Shown in pieces: positions 24,120 to 37,499 of a stretch of DNA of 64,000 nt. The DNA comes from Phycomyces nitens (taxonomy: Eukaryota; Mucoromycota; Mucoromycetes; Mucorales; Phycomycetaceae). Made by a program: the position numbers and the translations under genes. The stretch spans positions 6,944,001 to 7,008,000 of the forward strand of contig JAHRBC010000002.1 of the NCBI GenBank assembly GCA_022702545.1, given 5' to 3'. The notes under the pieces are model-generated. The model had not been told where the DNA came from. It searched no databases and saw only the letters and a program-made list of their open reading frames with translations. Positions within the stretch are counted from its first letter, which is position 1; each line of letters starts with the position of its first letter.

Positions 24120-27100
24120 TTAGGCAGCCAGAGTCTTCTTTTCAGGACGAGCGGATGCTGAACCAATCTTTTTCCAGAGCTCAAGTGCTTCCTCAGCACG
24201 CTCACGCACAAGGTCATCAGAGGCATCAGAAATGGCCTTTGTAAAGGTACGCTGGAGCTGAGGCATGAATGGTCTCAGGTGCATTGGGACCTTTGTGAGA
24301 AGCAGGCTAGAAGAGTATCCGCATGTCAGAGTTCAGTACACACAACACAGTCGGCCATGACATGGACTATATATATTATTGAAATCCTAGATTTACCTCA
24401 ATGTCTGCAAGATAGCAGCCTTGACCTGGGAAGGATGACGATCACCAGCGATACGAATAAGAGGACCAGTGATTTGAGTAACAAACGGCTTTAGAGCGTC
24501 AGGTGAGGTACGATCAATGAGATCACCTAGACAAGTTCATCAGACATGTTAGCACACTCAATCTTCACAATATCATTGGACACATTACCAACGCCAAGAG
24601 CAGACAATTCACGGCACTCTGTGTTTCCGTACATGAGTCCCTGCAAGAAGATGGGGAGAATGGGACTGATGCCCTTGGGCAGACAGAAACCAGCAACATC
24701 ACAGCCGGCAACACCAACACGACGAACGGATCTACGGACAGGTGCAACGAGCTCTTCATACTCATCCTTGGGGACAGACTTTGTGATTGCGCCCAATGCT
24801 CTCCAGGCAGCTGGGACAACCTTTGGCGAACGGTCGCTCAGGAGGGTAATCAAGAGGTCCAGCCAGACAGGAACATATTCAGATGCATCGAGGTCACTCT
24901 CAGTGTAGAATGCAGCAGTGATATCACATGCACAGGCTCTCTTCTCGGGATATTCACTACGGACGTATTCTTGAAGAGTGGTCATGAGAGTATCAAGACC
25001 TTCCTCATCTTCAATTGACATCATCAGAGTGTTGGTGGTTATGGTCAGTTGTTCCAAGACCTCTTCATCTTCCTCAATCATTCTGGACTCCACGAGTGCA
25101 GACAGAATAGTTGTCAGACGTCTGTTCAAAGCAGAACCGGCAACTGTAACAAGCGATCCCAGTGCACGTGCATTGAATGCAGTGATAGGGACAGCCAAAA
25201 GAGTGGGGATAAGGACAGGGAAGACCACGTTGGCACGAACAGCCATGATCTCCTTGAGGGCAGAGAGTGCATAAACCGAAGAGTCATCCGAAGACTGCAG
25301 CTGGTTAAGCAGGGAGGGAAGGATGTCATCAATGGCTCTGGCACCAACGTTCTGGTGGAGAGTATCAAACGCTAAATAAATAAATAAAAAACACTTGGTT
25401 AGCGCAAGTACATTGTGGGGGTTTTTTTTTGGCTTTGATTTTATTATTATTACCTTGGGCAGCAGCCTCTCTGACTTCGGCAGAGGGATCACACAGGGCC
25501 TTGCGGATGGTAGGAATAATACGCTCAGCAAAGTCAAGCACATGTACCTTTCCTGCAGCAGCCATGATCTCACTGAATGCAACAGTGACACCCATTCGGA
25601 CAGCCTCGTCCTTGGAATCCATGCACTCCTCAAGAAGAGGCAAGGTTTCTGTAAACACATTCTCACCCAACTTGACAACAAGTTCGGACAAGGTGCGTCC
25701 AGCCACTGCACGCTGTTCGTAATTGTCGCTCGAGAGATTGCCAATGATCATGGACATCATGGTACCCAAGATATCCTTGAGGGTACGAGGAGTGTTGCTA
25801 ACCAATGCCTTCCAGACCTGGAGCGAGGCCTGGCGAACAATACCAGAGGCTGATATATACAAGGATTAAAAACAGAATATTAGTAAAACTAAAGACATTG
25901 TGTGCAAAAAAAAAACAAAAAACTTTACCATCCTGGCGAACAATGTAAAGGGCGGCCAGGATACGATCGCGTCTCTCCTTGCCAAGAATCTCCAACAACT
26001 GCTTCTTCTTTCCTTCGTCGGCTCCATAGTCCTCATCGCCATCATCGTCAGGCTTAATCTCCTCATAGTTACCCAATCCCTTGGATCCCTTGGGACCAAC
26101 TGTGCCAGTGATGCGGAAGAGAAGATCTCCAACCAGCTGGACTGAACTCTGGCGAATACGCCAGTTGTTATCAAACAGACCCTTTTCGAGTTCGGGCAAC
26201 AGCAAGTCAACAGCCTTGGTGGCATAGTTGGTAACAATCATGCGACCGGCACGCAGGGAAGCCTCACGCACAAACTCGGACTCGTCTGCAAGACCCATGA
26301 GAATTGGAGGAATGATACGGCCAAGATATGGCTGGAAACGGGTGCCAAAGGTGGCAGGGAGATAGATCAAGAGCGAAATGAAGCCCTCACGGACATAGGC
26401 ACGAGGACTGTCGGCATTCGAGATAATCTCGGGCAATAGACCGTCCAGACGTTCGAGACCAAGACCAGCCAGGACTTCAGAGAGACCCTGGGCAGCACCC
26501 TGTCTGTCGACACTACCGGTGTCTGTCTTGAGAGTGTCCAGGAGTTCAGGAACAAGACCAATAAAGTTCTCTTCGCCCATCTTTTCAACCAGGCAGCCAA
26601 GGGCCTTTGCAGCCGTACCACGGGCATCGGGCACAGGATCAGCCAAGACGGCCTTGACGCCAGGCAGGACAAGAGGAAGGTAAGGAATGAGATCCTTTTG
26701 GTCGGTGAGCGAGGCCATGTTGCCGACAATCTGGGCAGCCTTGGTCTTGACCTCGGTACCACGTTCACGCAGACCACGTTCAAGGATAGGCATGACCAGG
26801 GCAAGCGAGGGGGGATCAATGTAATGGACAAACGAAGTACGCAAAAGTGCAGACAAGGCACCCATGGTCTTTGAGTTGGGATCACTGAGAGCCTCGAGAA
26901 GAACAGGCACAAGTTCCTGGATCTCGGGGTTGCTGATAACTTCACCAAACTGGTGGAGGGATCGGTTAGCAGCGGTTTGGACCTGGGAGTGAGTGTCGGC
27001 CAAGACTTCAGTAATACGAGGAATGATGTTGGGAAGCGAGACCGAGAGCTGTTTGGGAGCACAGTAGGCCATGGCACCCAAGAGCTCGACCGAGGCCTTT

Positions 27101-30100
27101 TTGGTACGCCATTGACGGTCATCGAGACCAGTGAGGATCGAGGGAAGGATAAGCTTGACACAGTGACCACTGATCTTGCTCATGATTACACGAGAAGTGT
27201 CAGAAGTAGCCTCTCTGACGTCGAGGTTGGTGTCACCGAAACAGACGAGAAGAAGAGGAATGACCTGGATAATGTAGGGCTCAAATAGACGGCCAAGGGT
27301 GGCTGAAAGAGTCTCAAAGGCAAACAGGGCACCTTGCTTGTACTCATAAGGACGCTTGAAATCAATGGCATCCTTGAGCTTGGACATGATGTTGCACTCC
27401 TTGAGGGCAATAATACCACGACCCTTGACAACACCGGCCAGACCATAGGCAGCACCACGACGACCAGCGTATTTTTCGCTTCTAAACAATCTATCCAACA
27501 AATTCTCGGAAATTGCGGGCACATCATCCTTGATCATCTTGATCAGAGGGGGAAGACACTCGGACACGGCACTCTGAACAACCTCGGAAGGTGTCTCGAG
27601 AGTCTCGATAAGCTTGTCAACCGCAGTACGGACCTTGGGATCATCCTGTTGGAGATAACCGGCAGCACCACCGTACAGAATGACGGCCGACTGACGAATG
27701 TAGTCGTGGGTTTGGTTGTTGGGAGCCTTGGTGTTGAGATAGGTCTCGTAAATCATCAAGAAGTCCTGGACAGACTCCTTGCCGTAAGTCTTGATGGCAG
27801 CCAGACCAGCTTCCACCATCAATTTACGAACGCCTTCGTCTCTGTCACCCAATGCCTCGTCGTTGACAAGGAATCTAGAGAGGTTGAGGGCATCTTCAAG
27901 GGAGATGTATGGAGCAGAAGCCTTTAATGTGATGGCAAGGCCAGAGCGGGCTTCCCAGGGATCCTTGCGGTTCAAGGTCTCGGGAATGACCATGCCGTAT
28001 TGATCAAACTCGGGATCAAGAGGAGCAGCCTAGATTCGGTTGGTCAATGGTTTTATACGTATTGGTGGGTCTCGATTAGTGTTCTTTAAAGCGTACCTTT
28101 TTCTTGTACAAGGCATAGATGGCCTCGAGAGTATCACTGGCAGTTTCTGGATAGTGTTCTAATGCCTCGGCAATGGCTCTGCTGGCAGCAGATCGAACAA
28201 AGGCAATATCGGAAACTAGAATGTATTGGTTGTTCAGTTGTTTAGTTGTTGTTGTTTTTGTGTGTGTGGTTAATGCACAAGGTCTATATATTATATATAA
28301 TCTTACCGGCATAGGCCAACAATTGGTCCTTGTAAGTATCCTCGACCTCCATGGCATTGTCTTGCCACTGGAGCTTTGCCAATTCAGCATTGGTGTCATT
28401 GTCATCGTGGCATGCGACCCAGAGTTCAGGAGAGTAGTCAATGTCAGTCAAGTCAAGAAGCTAAAGAAAAATATAAAGGATAATCAGCAAGAGTATCATG
28501 ACATTTATCAAACCAATCTTACTTCCAAGCCCTGGAGAGCTGCGTGACGAACAAGAGACTCATTTGACAAGAGACCCTGAAGCAGAGTATTGATCTCCTC
28601 GAGTGTGACATTATCAGACATGGCCTCACACAGAGAAATCAAGGCCAACTTGGCACTCTTGCTGCACTGGGGATAATCCTTGATGCTCGATAACAAACCA
28701 TCGATCATCTCCTTTCTGGGCAGAATGGTAGAATCACCCTGGGGACAATGGAAACCGATAATGTCGATAGCCATTGTGATCTGGGCCAATTCGTTTTCGC
28801 TGTCCTCATCCTCATCTTCAGGGCACTCGATACCACCCTGCAAAAGGACCTGCTGGAGCACAGGGAAGCAGTACGCGAACGACGAAGGAGGCAAAGGCTG
28901 GGTCTCGGTAATGAAGCGCAAGCGGTAAAGAATACGAGCCACAAGATCACCCAGAGGTTCATCTAACCAACGAGAGGGAATCTGGGATACGTGGTTGGAA
29001 CGCAGGGTAGCAAGACCAATGGCCTCACGGATAGGAAGGATGCTATCTGTAACACAGAGTCCAATCTCGAGGTAGGTGTTTGTGATGTCTTCACCGACAA
29101 GCAGACCGGCGTTCTTGGTGGCCAGGTTGAGCAAGACACGGACAAGGACGACAAGGTAGTCCGACAAGGCCTCGCCGTTGCCGGTAACCAGGGCACGGAC
29201 GATGTGCAGACCAAGGGTGATCTTTTCGTAGACCTGTTGGACATGGGAGCGGATCTCGTGTTCCTTTTTGCGCTGGGTATCCAATACAGCCTGTTCCTCA
29301 CGGGTCAGCTTTTGGGTGATTGCGATGCCCTTTTTCTTGGCCAATTCGGCACGGAGCTCTTCTTCCCACTTTTGGTCTTCGTAGCCCTTGCGGTTACGGT
29401 TGTCAGATGCAACAGACTTGTTCTTTTTGAGAACTGGATATCAAGGAATCAATGAGAACCAAACATTAACATTACATTGAATTAAATTATGGGTTTATAT
29501 TTACCATCAACAAACACTTGGTCGGCAGGAGTCTTCCAGATGTTGTACTCCAATTCATTGATACCCTTCATAACACTAGTGTCCAGGTTGGTCTTGATGA
29601 TATCCATAAACACAGAGATTGAGTTTGGTGAAATAAAGACCAAGGTGGAGATGGCAGAAATGGCAGCTTCATAAAACAGCTCAGACTACAAGAGAATCGG
29701 TATTAGCATTGGGTTGCAATGTTTGTAATATATATATATGTATGTAAAGATATGGACTGTGATTTGGCTTACCTGCTGTCTGTCAAGAAGGGTCTGCATC
29801 AAGATATCCTTGATTCTCTCAAAGTGAGACTTGACCAACTTTCCAGGATCGACATTGACGCGCTGGACCAAGGTGATCCAGTTGTACTTGTCAGTAGGAG
29901 AAGCTAAAAAAAATCAGGTACATTGGTTGGTTGGTTGGTTGATTAATTACAGCGATATATATACACATTGTAAACCACATACCGATATATTTGTGATGAG
30001 CCAAGATCATGAGCTCTACCAATTCCTTCTTTTTGATTTCGGCAGGAATATCAGGGCTAAAGGATGTGATGGTCTTTAGGACACTGGCAAGACGGTAGGT

Positions 30101-32524
30101 GGCAAGACTAGGGTTAAAGTTCTCGGCATTGTGGGAAGCAACAGCAGTCGAATCCTTTGCCTTTTGCTCGATATCCAACAACCACTGGGTCAGGGCCTGC
30201 TTCATAAAAGTGCAGAGCATCTCTGGCTTCTTGGTCGCAATGACCGATGTCTCGTCGTATGCTGCTCTTCTGACAGTGTGTTCGGGATGGCTGGTGATGA
30301 TCCAGATCAGTGCCTGGGCACAGAGATATCCAGCACCAGTCTTTTCAAGTGATCCCTGAGTCTCGTTTGCGAATACGTTTGTCAGGGCTCTGACAAGCCA
30401 GAGACCCTCTTCAGCAGAAACTGATTTGGTGTAGATACGATCCCAAAGCAAGAAACTGGGCTTGGGTTTAGAGACCAAGAGAGACGAGGGATATTTGTGT
30501 TTCTTCATCAGGTCAGTAACTGGCTGAGGAAGTGCGGGCCATTGTTCAAGACGGCCAGAAATGATGGCTACCAAAACATAGGCTTCCAGAGGTCCGTCTT
30601 TCCACACTAGAGGCTTGTCGGAAATTTTATCAAATGTCGTAAAGAGTGCCTGGAGATACTTTATCACGTTTGCGCTCAAGGTCTGACTGGTTTCTTTACG
30701 GTCCCAGATGGTATGGCCAACTGCAGTAACCCAGCTCTTGCGTGTCAGAGATTTCTGGGTCGTGAGACCTTCTGAAGATATCTTGACTGCCTTGTCGACA
30801 ATGTCTTTGTGTGAAGAGCAGTATTCATCATTGTAGATCAAGACTGTCAAGTGTCTGCCGACACCGTCAACAGCAGCCGACATGGCCTGTTCGTTTGACT
30901 CCTTTGCCATCATTGTAAAGTAACCCTCCAAAGCCTTTTGGCTGATCGAGGGCTCAGCAGCCTGGGCAAGGGCAGAAAGAGCATTGTAGACGACTACACG
31001 ATGCTCCCATGAGCTGACCTTTCCAGAAGTCAAGAGCTTTGTGATTTCGGTGACAATCTTTATCAGGGATCCTGTTTCATGGGACACGAGGGTGAGGGCG
31101 TTCCAGAGACCAATTGCTCCGGTTCTAACGGCAGCAGAGGTGGATCGCAAGTGGTTCATGAGAGGCTCGAGCCATTTTTCGGCAAAGATTGTCGAGACAT
31201 CAAAGGACAAGGAAGGAATGATGCGAGATAATGCTAAGAAAAGAATGTTAGCCCCTTTTGAACCGACATCTCTATTCAATTGATCCGGTTTTCTTTTCTT
31301 TTTAATTTTTGGTCTCTTTCAAACCACCCTCCTACCTGGCAAGACAATTTCTGGGGATCTGAGCATCATCTTTTCCAGGACAGGTACATACTGGCCTACG
31401 AAATCGTCTTTGGAAATAATCTTGTTAAAAAAGTCATCAAAGGCAGCCAAGACTGTTTCAGGAACAGGAGTTTTGGATGAAACGACGTTTTTGAGATAAT
31501 AATCCGTCAAATTCGATTTCTGATCCTGGACCATTTGGTTTCCATTTGGACTGTTCTTCAATCGAAGACTTGTGCCAACAATGGTGCCAATGAGGACTGC
31601 GTTACGGTATAGAGGTACGCAGGTCTGTGCGTTTGAGAATGCGATTTGGAAAAATACAGGAATTGATGTAAAGTTTTGTCTAATGCAACGTCTGACGTCT
31701 ACAAATGCACTCTGGCTAATCGATGTCTTTGTATTTCCAGCCAAACTGTCCAAAAGAATAGCCTGGGTCTGGATCAGCAATCCAAGTGTGGGTGAGTTGG
31801 GAGCGTTTTCTGCTGCAAAACTGATGACCAGAGAGATCAATAGATCGACCCAGGTCAAGAGAATGAAACGGTCCGAGGAAGATGTTACGGGTCCTCTATT
31901 GGAAATAACATTGGATGTTAATATTGAATTTAATTAATATTCATATTAATGTCCTGGCCATATATATATTATATATATGTGTATATATATATTTTACTGC
32001 GCCACCACTTTGCATTTTTTAAAAAAAACAATAACAATAATAACAGGGCATTAATTGTACGTGTCAAGACACTCACCCAGTCGAGGATTTCTTGGTGATT
32101 TTCTCGGCTTCCTTTGCCAAGGCGGGCACAATTGCCTTTTGGAACAGCTCTGGGTTCAAATTGTTGATTTCCTTGAGTACCTGAAGAATAGCAAGACGAG
32201 AGGGACGATCACGGTAGCGTGTATAGGTCAAGAAGATGAGGTGAAGAAGGCTAGGGAGGATCTCAATGGGCATGTCTAGAGGGGAACATAATATCCATAT
32301 AAACGATTAAACCGAGATCGCCTCTGGAGAATGTGAATCTGTTTTATATTTAGATCATTAGACTTTTTTTCTGTTTTACCTTTGCGACGAAGACGAATGA
32401 GCAGTACATTGTTGAGGAATTCGATTCTTTCATTCACACTTGATTTAGTAATAGCCACAACTACTCTTGACTTTATAAATTGAGGCCAGTCAAGAGTACC
32501 AGTCTGTTCTTGCTGTTCAGACAT
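24120..32524 (-). CDS. GCN1: GCN1, activator of eIF2-alpha kinase GCN2
   Basis: Very large HEAT-repeat protein that binds ribosomes and the GCN2 kinase to signal amino-acid starvation. Fourteen exons close in phase: 32524-32380, 32275-32077, 31895-31336, 31233-29983, 29903-29773, 29685-29505, 29433-28523, 28460-28307, 28215-28097, 28029-25929, 25849-25454, 25371-24589, 24526-24397, 24306-24120. They give 2415 residues, somewhat shorter than the about 2670 of yeast. Recognised by the eEF3-like central block ([60 protein letters not shown]) and repeated HEAT units up to the end. Most introns crowd the N-terminal half and the extreme 3' end, and exon 10 alone is 2.1 kb. The short open frame past 24589 (ending MSDELV) is intronic. 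Confidence 0.95.
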
Positions 32525-32730
32525 TGGTTATGTGTGTGTGTGTGTGTTTTTGTTTACACAGGAACAGAGAGAACAATAATAATAATAATAATAATTTATT
32601 ATTTTTAATATAATAAAAAATATTTAGAGTATATAAAATAAAATAAAAAATATTTAAAAATATTTAAAATTAATATTTCAAAAAAAAATTGTATGGTAAA
32701 AGTTCCGCACAAGAATTACCTGGAGATTCC

Positions 32731-32738
32731 TGACGTCA
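32731..32738. promoter_or_regulatory. CRE-type palindrome TGACGTCA upstream of GCN1
   Basis: Perfect ATF/CREB consensus octamer 207 bases before the GCN1 ATG, in a short GC-richer island. Fungal bZIP factors of the Atf1/CreA type bind such sites. That it controls GCN1 is an inference. Confidence 0.4.
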
Positions 32739-34533
32739 GCCATAAAAATGTTATAACGAGTATTGGTTTTCAACTGATCGTTTTATCATGGAGCCGCAGC
32801 AGTCTGTTTAGTCACGATCCTTTTAAACAGTTGGATATTCAAGTGTCACAATTATGCTGTGAACGTCCAAGAGCTTCTTTTTATATATATATATCGTTTT
32901 TAAAAAAGATACTCATTTAGGGAAAAAATAATGTATTGATCATAGAGCGCTGTGTACGGGTTGCATGGACAGACTCCTATTCGAATAAAAGCTGCCTCTA
33001 TATAATAGAGAATCAAGAAAGCAAACATTTAATGTGCATCATTACAATCCATGCACTATGCATGTTATTTGCCCTGATACTTTCTAAAGTGTACAATGCT
33101 GGATATCCAGAGTCCAGTTGGCAAGACACAGGATATGATTGATTCAAATCAGCGATGGCCGAAGCAATTGGGTATAATATTGTGGTTTGGATCATATTGG
33201 ATTGTATGCAGAGATCTGCAACTGTAGAATGAGAAACCTTTTATTTCTTATGAAGCATGGCCTGTTTCAATTTCCTTGTTGTTATAAAAGCACAGTTTAT
33301 GGTTAATAGCTTTGATGCCCATGAGAAGCCATCTTGAAATTCTAGAATGATATCGGGGATATTTTAGCCTGGCTTAAAAATAATAATAATACAGAGAATT
33401 TTATGAATTGTATGGGTTCTAGGCCTCTTTTCACAATAAGCCCCGTAAGTAACCATAAACTAAGAAAAAGTTGTTTGGATATTAAACACTTTGGAAACAC
33501 AGATTTGCTCAAGTACTGAGTCTGCTTGCGTAGAATACGACTGGATCATACCTTACCTGTTTGTTTTTGTCAATCTGTAAATCTTGAATATAAGTACATA
33601 CATGGATACATACATGAAATGGCAAGTCAATGGATAGTCTTAATTACCGGCAAATTGCTTTATTAGTGATAGTTTCTTGCAAGCGTGTGGTAGGCTAGTG
33701 TAAAGGATACTATAGCTTTTTCAGTTGACTAGAGATCGCCGCCTCAAAAATAACTCTAGAAAAAGATCAGTGCTAGAGACTTTTTTTAACTTGAAAGCCA
33801 AGGTAGCATGGGATATAAATGGGATTTTTTTTTGTTCTTGATAAAGGTCTCTCGAGGGCATTCAGGACTGGTCTACATTGACGATTCCTTTGTGTGTTGC
33901 CTACTAGTATCATCTTGTGAAAACAAGAGACCCTTTGGTTAGTATCATTATTGGGCATAGTTGGACCCAAACCTGCTATTGTACTTGACAGATATACATT
34001 GCCTGCCGTGCATTGGAATAAATTAAGGCTAATTACCAGAGCTCTTGATGTACAATACTGTCAGGGGACCTGTATGATTTGTTCTTTTAGTTTTAGGAGA
34101 ATAAAGGGACACTTTCTTTTTTGTAGGGATAGAAAGGGATGTGTATAAAGGGATAAACAGGAGAAATAGAGAAAGACGATGTTGATTATATGTTTAAATA
34201 CAAATACTTTTGTTATTTTCTCTCTTTTTTTTTATAAAAAAATAAATAGTAATAGGGTCTCTTTATAAACCATTGATCTTAAAGATAAAGAGACTCGGGT
34301 TATTAGGGTCCATCTTTTGAAAACACAATCCTACAATGATTGGGCTGGGTACATTCTCATCAAGATGGTTAGGCCAAACGATTTGTAGTGGCAAAAATAA
34401 TTGTATGGTATAGGCTGTCAATATTACTCAGCAAATGTAAAGGATTGGTTAGGCTTTTATTTTTATTTTTATTTTTATTTTATTTTTGCCACCAATAATG
34501 TTATTAAATATATAAAGAGGGTCAGTGCAAGAG

Positions 34534-34541
34534 TATAAAAA
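34534..34541 (+). promoter_or_regulatory. TATA box of the secreted DPBB gene
   Basis: TATAAAAA about 106 bases before the ATG, followed by a pure pyrimidine tract at about 34572-34607 (CTCTCT then TTTC repeats). This arrangement is common in strongly expressed fungal genes. Confidence 0.6.
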
Positions 34542-34639
34542 GGAACCAGATTTCCTCGGAAAGCACAACACATCTCTCTCTCTCTCTTTCTTTCTTTCTC
34601 TTCTTTACATATAAACGCTGGTCGTTATTTCCTTTAAAC

Positions 34640-35002
34640 ATGGTTCGAATCACTCTTGCCTCTGTCATCCTTTCCCTCAGCCTTAGCCTATCTCTTGCTG
34701 CACCACTTAGCCGTCGTGGTGGCTACTCTGGAGACGGAACATTCTATCAGCCTGGTCTTGGATCCTGTGGAAAACGCAATGACGAGAGCGACATGATTGC
34801 TGCCCTTTCCAGCAGCCTGATGTCCCAGGGTGACTATTGCGGCAAGGAAATCACTGTAGAGTACGGTGGCAAGTCAGTCGATGTGACAATTGTGGATTCG
34901 TGCCCAGGCTGCAACGAAGGCGACATGGATCTTAGCCCGGCAGCCTTTAGCCAACTTGCTTCATTTGACAAGGGTCGTATTCCAATCAAGTGGTCTCTAT
35001 AG
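34640..35002 (+). CDS. Small secreted double-psi beta-barrel protein (RlpA/barwin-like)
   Basis: Single exon, 120 residues. The N-terminus is a clear signal peptide (MVRITLASVILSLSLSLSLA, then APLSRR). The mature part matches the expansin/RlpA-like double-psi beta-barrel fold: GDGTFYQPGLGSCG, AALSSSLM, YCGKEITV, DVTIVDSCPGC and DMDLSPAAFSQLA. The conserved Asp in VDSCPGC and the DLSPAAF helix are typical. Such proteins are abundant, secreted and often associated with the cell wall. Many fungal members are thought to bind or loosen wall polysaccharide, and the exact role here is unknown. The strong TATA box and pyrimidine leader suggest high expression. Confidence 0.9.
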   Translation: MVRITLASVILSLSLSLSLAAPLSRRGGYSGDGTFYQPGLGSCGKRNDESDMIAALSSSLMSQGDYCGKEITVEYGGKSVDVTIVDSCPGCNEGDMDLSPAAFSQLASFDKGRIPIKWSL

Positions 35003-36561
35003 CAACACAAAATCCAAGTAATCGGAGATCGGCAGGATCTTCTTGATTCCTTTTAGTATTTATCATTATTAGACAAAACAATATCTATATCTATATATAT
35101 ATATTGTCAAGCCATTCTCTTTATATATTCTTTGATCTATCATTTTTTTTCTTTCCCTTTTCTAAATGTAAGATTCCAATACCCTCTCTCTTATTTTTAA
35201 ATTTTTTTTATACTGTAGATTTCAAATGAAATAAGTAAAAATCTCGATTTTTTGTTTATATTACATGAATTCACCTAAAATGTCTGGGTCCTGAAACTGT
35301 GCAACATGGTCCAAGAATATGTGTTGTGTATTTATAGCATGTAGTTGGTCTTTGTAGGACAAGGCCCGTATAGCTAGCTAGCTAGCTAGCTAGCTTAAAG
35401 GGAGTCCAGAGATGCAGAACACGGCTATTACTGAGAATACAGTTCCAAACAAGTTTGTAAAGATGTAATATGTATTGCACAGACAGTCCTGACTGACTAC
35501 AGCATATTTCTGCAAAGAGATACTTGCGGTTAGGATAAGACTCTCTTTAATTATTATTATGGAATAGCTAATCGCTCGACTATTCCCAATTCAGGGATGT
35601 TGGTTTGGAACACACACACATATATATGTCGGGACATTTGATAGTCCGGCACGGACAGAGAGCATGCTGGTGTGGCTGATGCATATCTGGCGGTATTTTA
35701 AATGCAATGCTCTGTTGCAGAACACCAAAAAAAGAGAGAGAGATATTTGAATATTAACTATCGGCAAGCTTGAGGCTGATTCCGATTGATAGTTTTCAGG
35801 CATATCGAAAACAAAGAAGCAAGTTTAAATATGATATCTATCAGAAAGACTGTAGAAATGTATGTGGTCAAGATTATCTTTCTTTCTTCCAAGAAAAAAA
35901 AAAAGAAAAAGTCGGCAGAAATGATATTAATCCCCTTGCCAGTTCTCCTTTTTCATAATAACATATATTAAATGATAATAATAAATTATATGGTTTAGTC
36001 TTGGCAAACCACTTTTTCATAATCCAAGGCTGACGATACCAGTTTAAGAGATAAAGAGAAGAAGAATGTGTCCATAATAATTGATATACTCCAACAAATG
36101 AACCGTGATACTTATCTATTGAACGCTTTATTTTTTATTATTATTGCAATGAAATATCTAATAATAAATAGCCAATAACCCTTTTTTTTTTAAAAAGTAG
36201 CGTATTGTAGGAACATCACACTAAATATGTCTCTACTCAGATCTGCAAAAAAAAGGATAGAGAATCGTAAGGGTACTGATTTCGTATCTCTAGAATATAA
36301 AGCACCTAGCTTGTGCTATGAGGTCACATATTTATGATGCAGTATTGTCTAATATGAATAAATATATTGTATTCGATCGATTTTATTTGTATGTAGCTTT
36401 CAACTGTTATGAATCAGATAACAGCATTCAGTGCTGAACCCCAATTCAGTGTTCACAGGTCCAGTAAGGTATATCAAAGAGACTTTACAAAAGTAAGAGT
36501 CGTGTTCAAGAGAAACGTCGTAGTTGGATAATTAAAGGAGAATAATTAAAGGGACATTGTA
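35003..36561. other. Spacer with a (TAGC)6 microsatellite
   Basis: Six perfect TAGC units lie at 35371-35394. The rest is A/T-rich with short homopolymers and no recognisable gene. Confidence 0.5.
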
Positions 36562-37497
36562 CAGCCACAGGCAGTTGATTTACATACATTTGATAAAAAT
36601 CTCAAATTATTATACCATTTTTTTAAATAAGTTAATTAATCAAATGAACATGGCATCTGAAGAATCAGAACATAATATACGTGAACGATTTAAAAACCGT
36701 AAAGATAGAAACTACTGGGACGTATACCTTCTTTACAAAGCTAAACATTCTCTCCAGCAGATTGCAAATATGGTCGAGATACCGAGGTCTATTGTGGAAA
36801 TAATTTTCAATTACACAAGACTTTTGATTGCCCTTTCCCTAAAGAACAACCTGTAGCAAAGAGAAAAATAGACGACAGCGTAGATAGACATCTGGAAATG
36901 GTTATTCAAAAGGATCCATGTGTATCCTATAATCAGTTCAAGGTGTCATTATACAACATAGAGATTAAAGTATGCAAAGAAAACGGTAATCGTCTCTGTC
37001 AAGTGCTTGGATTTCCAGTCTTTTATTTCAGCATATAAACCTAGACTGACAGATAAACACAAGAAGGCCAGACTTCTTTAGGCTTTGGAAAGAGTAAACT
37101 GGTCTGATAATCAATCAATGGAAAGATATTATATGATCAGACGAGTCGCATCTCTGCCTAGAGGGAAATGATTGAACCCCATTGAGTACTTGTGGAATGC
37201 CCTAGAGATGCTTGTAGGCAAGAGGAGAGCCACAATTAAATCTCTTGATTATTTGAAGGTTGTCTTGCAAGAAGAATGAGAGAAACTAAACCTATAATAT
37301 ACAAGACGTTTATTTGACAGTATGAGAAATAAATGTCAAGAGAGGCACAGAAAAAATACATACTTTACCCTATATTGTTATAAAACCACTAGTTGCTAAC
37401 AGTATTATATATAGAGTGTTTCTCTGTTTAGTGCTGGACATCCAAAGTTAACAAATTGATGTTAGACTACTGTATGTAAATTAATTTCCAGTGACTG
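36562..37497 (+). mobile_element. Decayed Tc1/mariner-like element with terminal repeats
   Basis: Terminal inverted repeats of about 27 bases are visible. The left end reads CAGCCACAGGCAGTTGATTT and the complement of the right end reads CAGTCACTGGAAATTAATTT, both continuing ACATACA. TA dinucleotides flank both ends (36560-36561 and 37498-37499), as expected for TA target duplication. Length is 936 bases. The transposase inside is broken and internally deleted. Confidence 0.8.
36646..37330 (+). pseudogene. Broken Tc1/mariner transposase
   Basis: The 5' part is open to 36856 and resembles a helix-turn-helix start (HSLQQIANMVEIPRSIVE). Beyond that only fragments remain in changing frames: KPRLTDKHKKARLL, SDESHLCLEG (first catalytic Asp motif) and LNPIEYLWNALE (third catalytic residue motif). 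The segment between the last two, which should hold the second catalytic Asp, is missing. Several stops occur. Not functional. Confidence 0.75.
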
Positions 37498-37499
37498 TA

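Larger units (their letters stand above)
32525..34639. other. Divergent spacer between GCN1 and the secreted protein gene
   Basis: Contains (GT)n at 32530-32547, (AAT)n at about 32577-32596, a perfect CRE site and long A/T runs. No supported coding sequence in 2.1 kb. Confidence 0.5.

Noticed and set aside
24527..24588. Open frame continuing GCN1 to MSDELV-stop
   Set aside because: A GTAATG donor and TCTAG acceptor with matching phase remove it, and the joined protein ([12 protein letters not shown]) is better.
26367..27170. Long alternative-frame ORF inside GCN1
   Set aside because: Shadow of the GCN1 frame on the same strand. Its Ser/Pro/Leu/Arg-rich translation is a typical frame artefact.
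34640..34652. GGTTCGAATC resembling a tRNA B box
   Set aside because: It is the start of the secreted-protein gene (ATG GTT CGA ATC), and no acceptor stem, A box or anticodon arm can be built around it.
35371..35394. (TAGC)6 considered as a CRISPR-like or regulatory array
   Set aside because: A perfect 4-base microsatellite with no spacers. CRISPR is not expected in a fungal nucleus.
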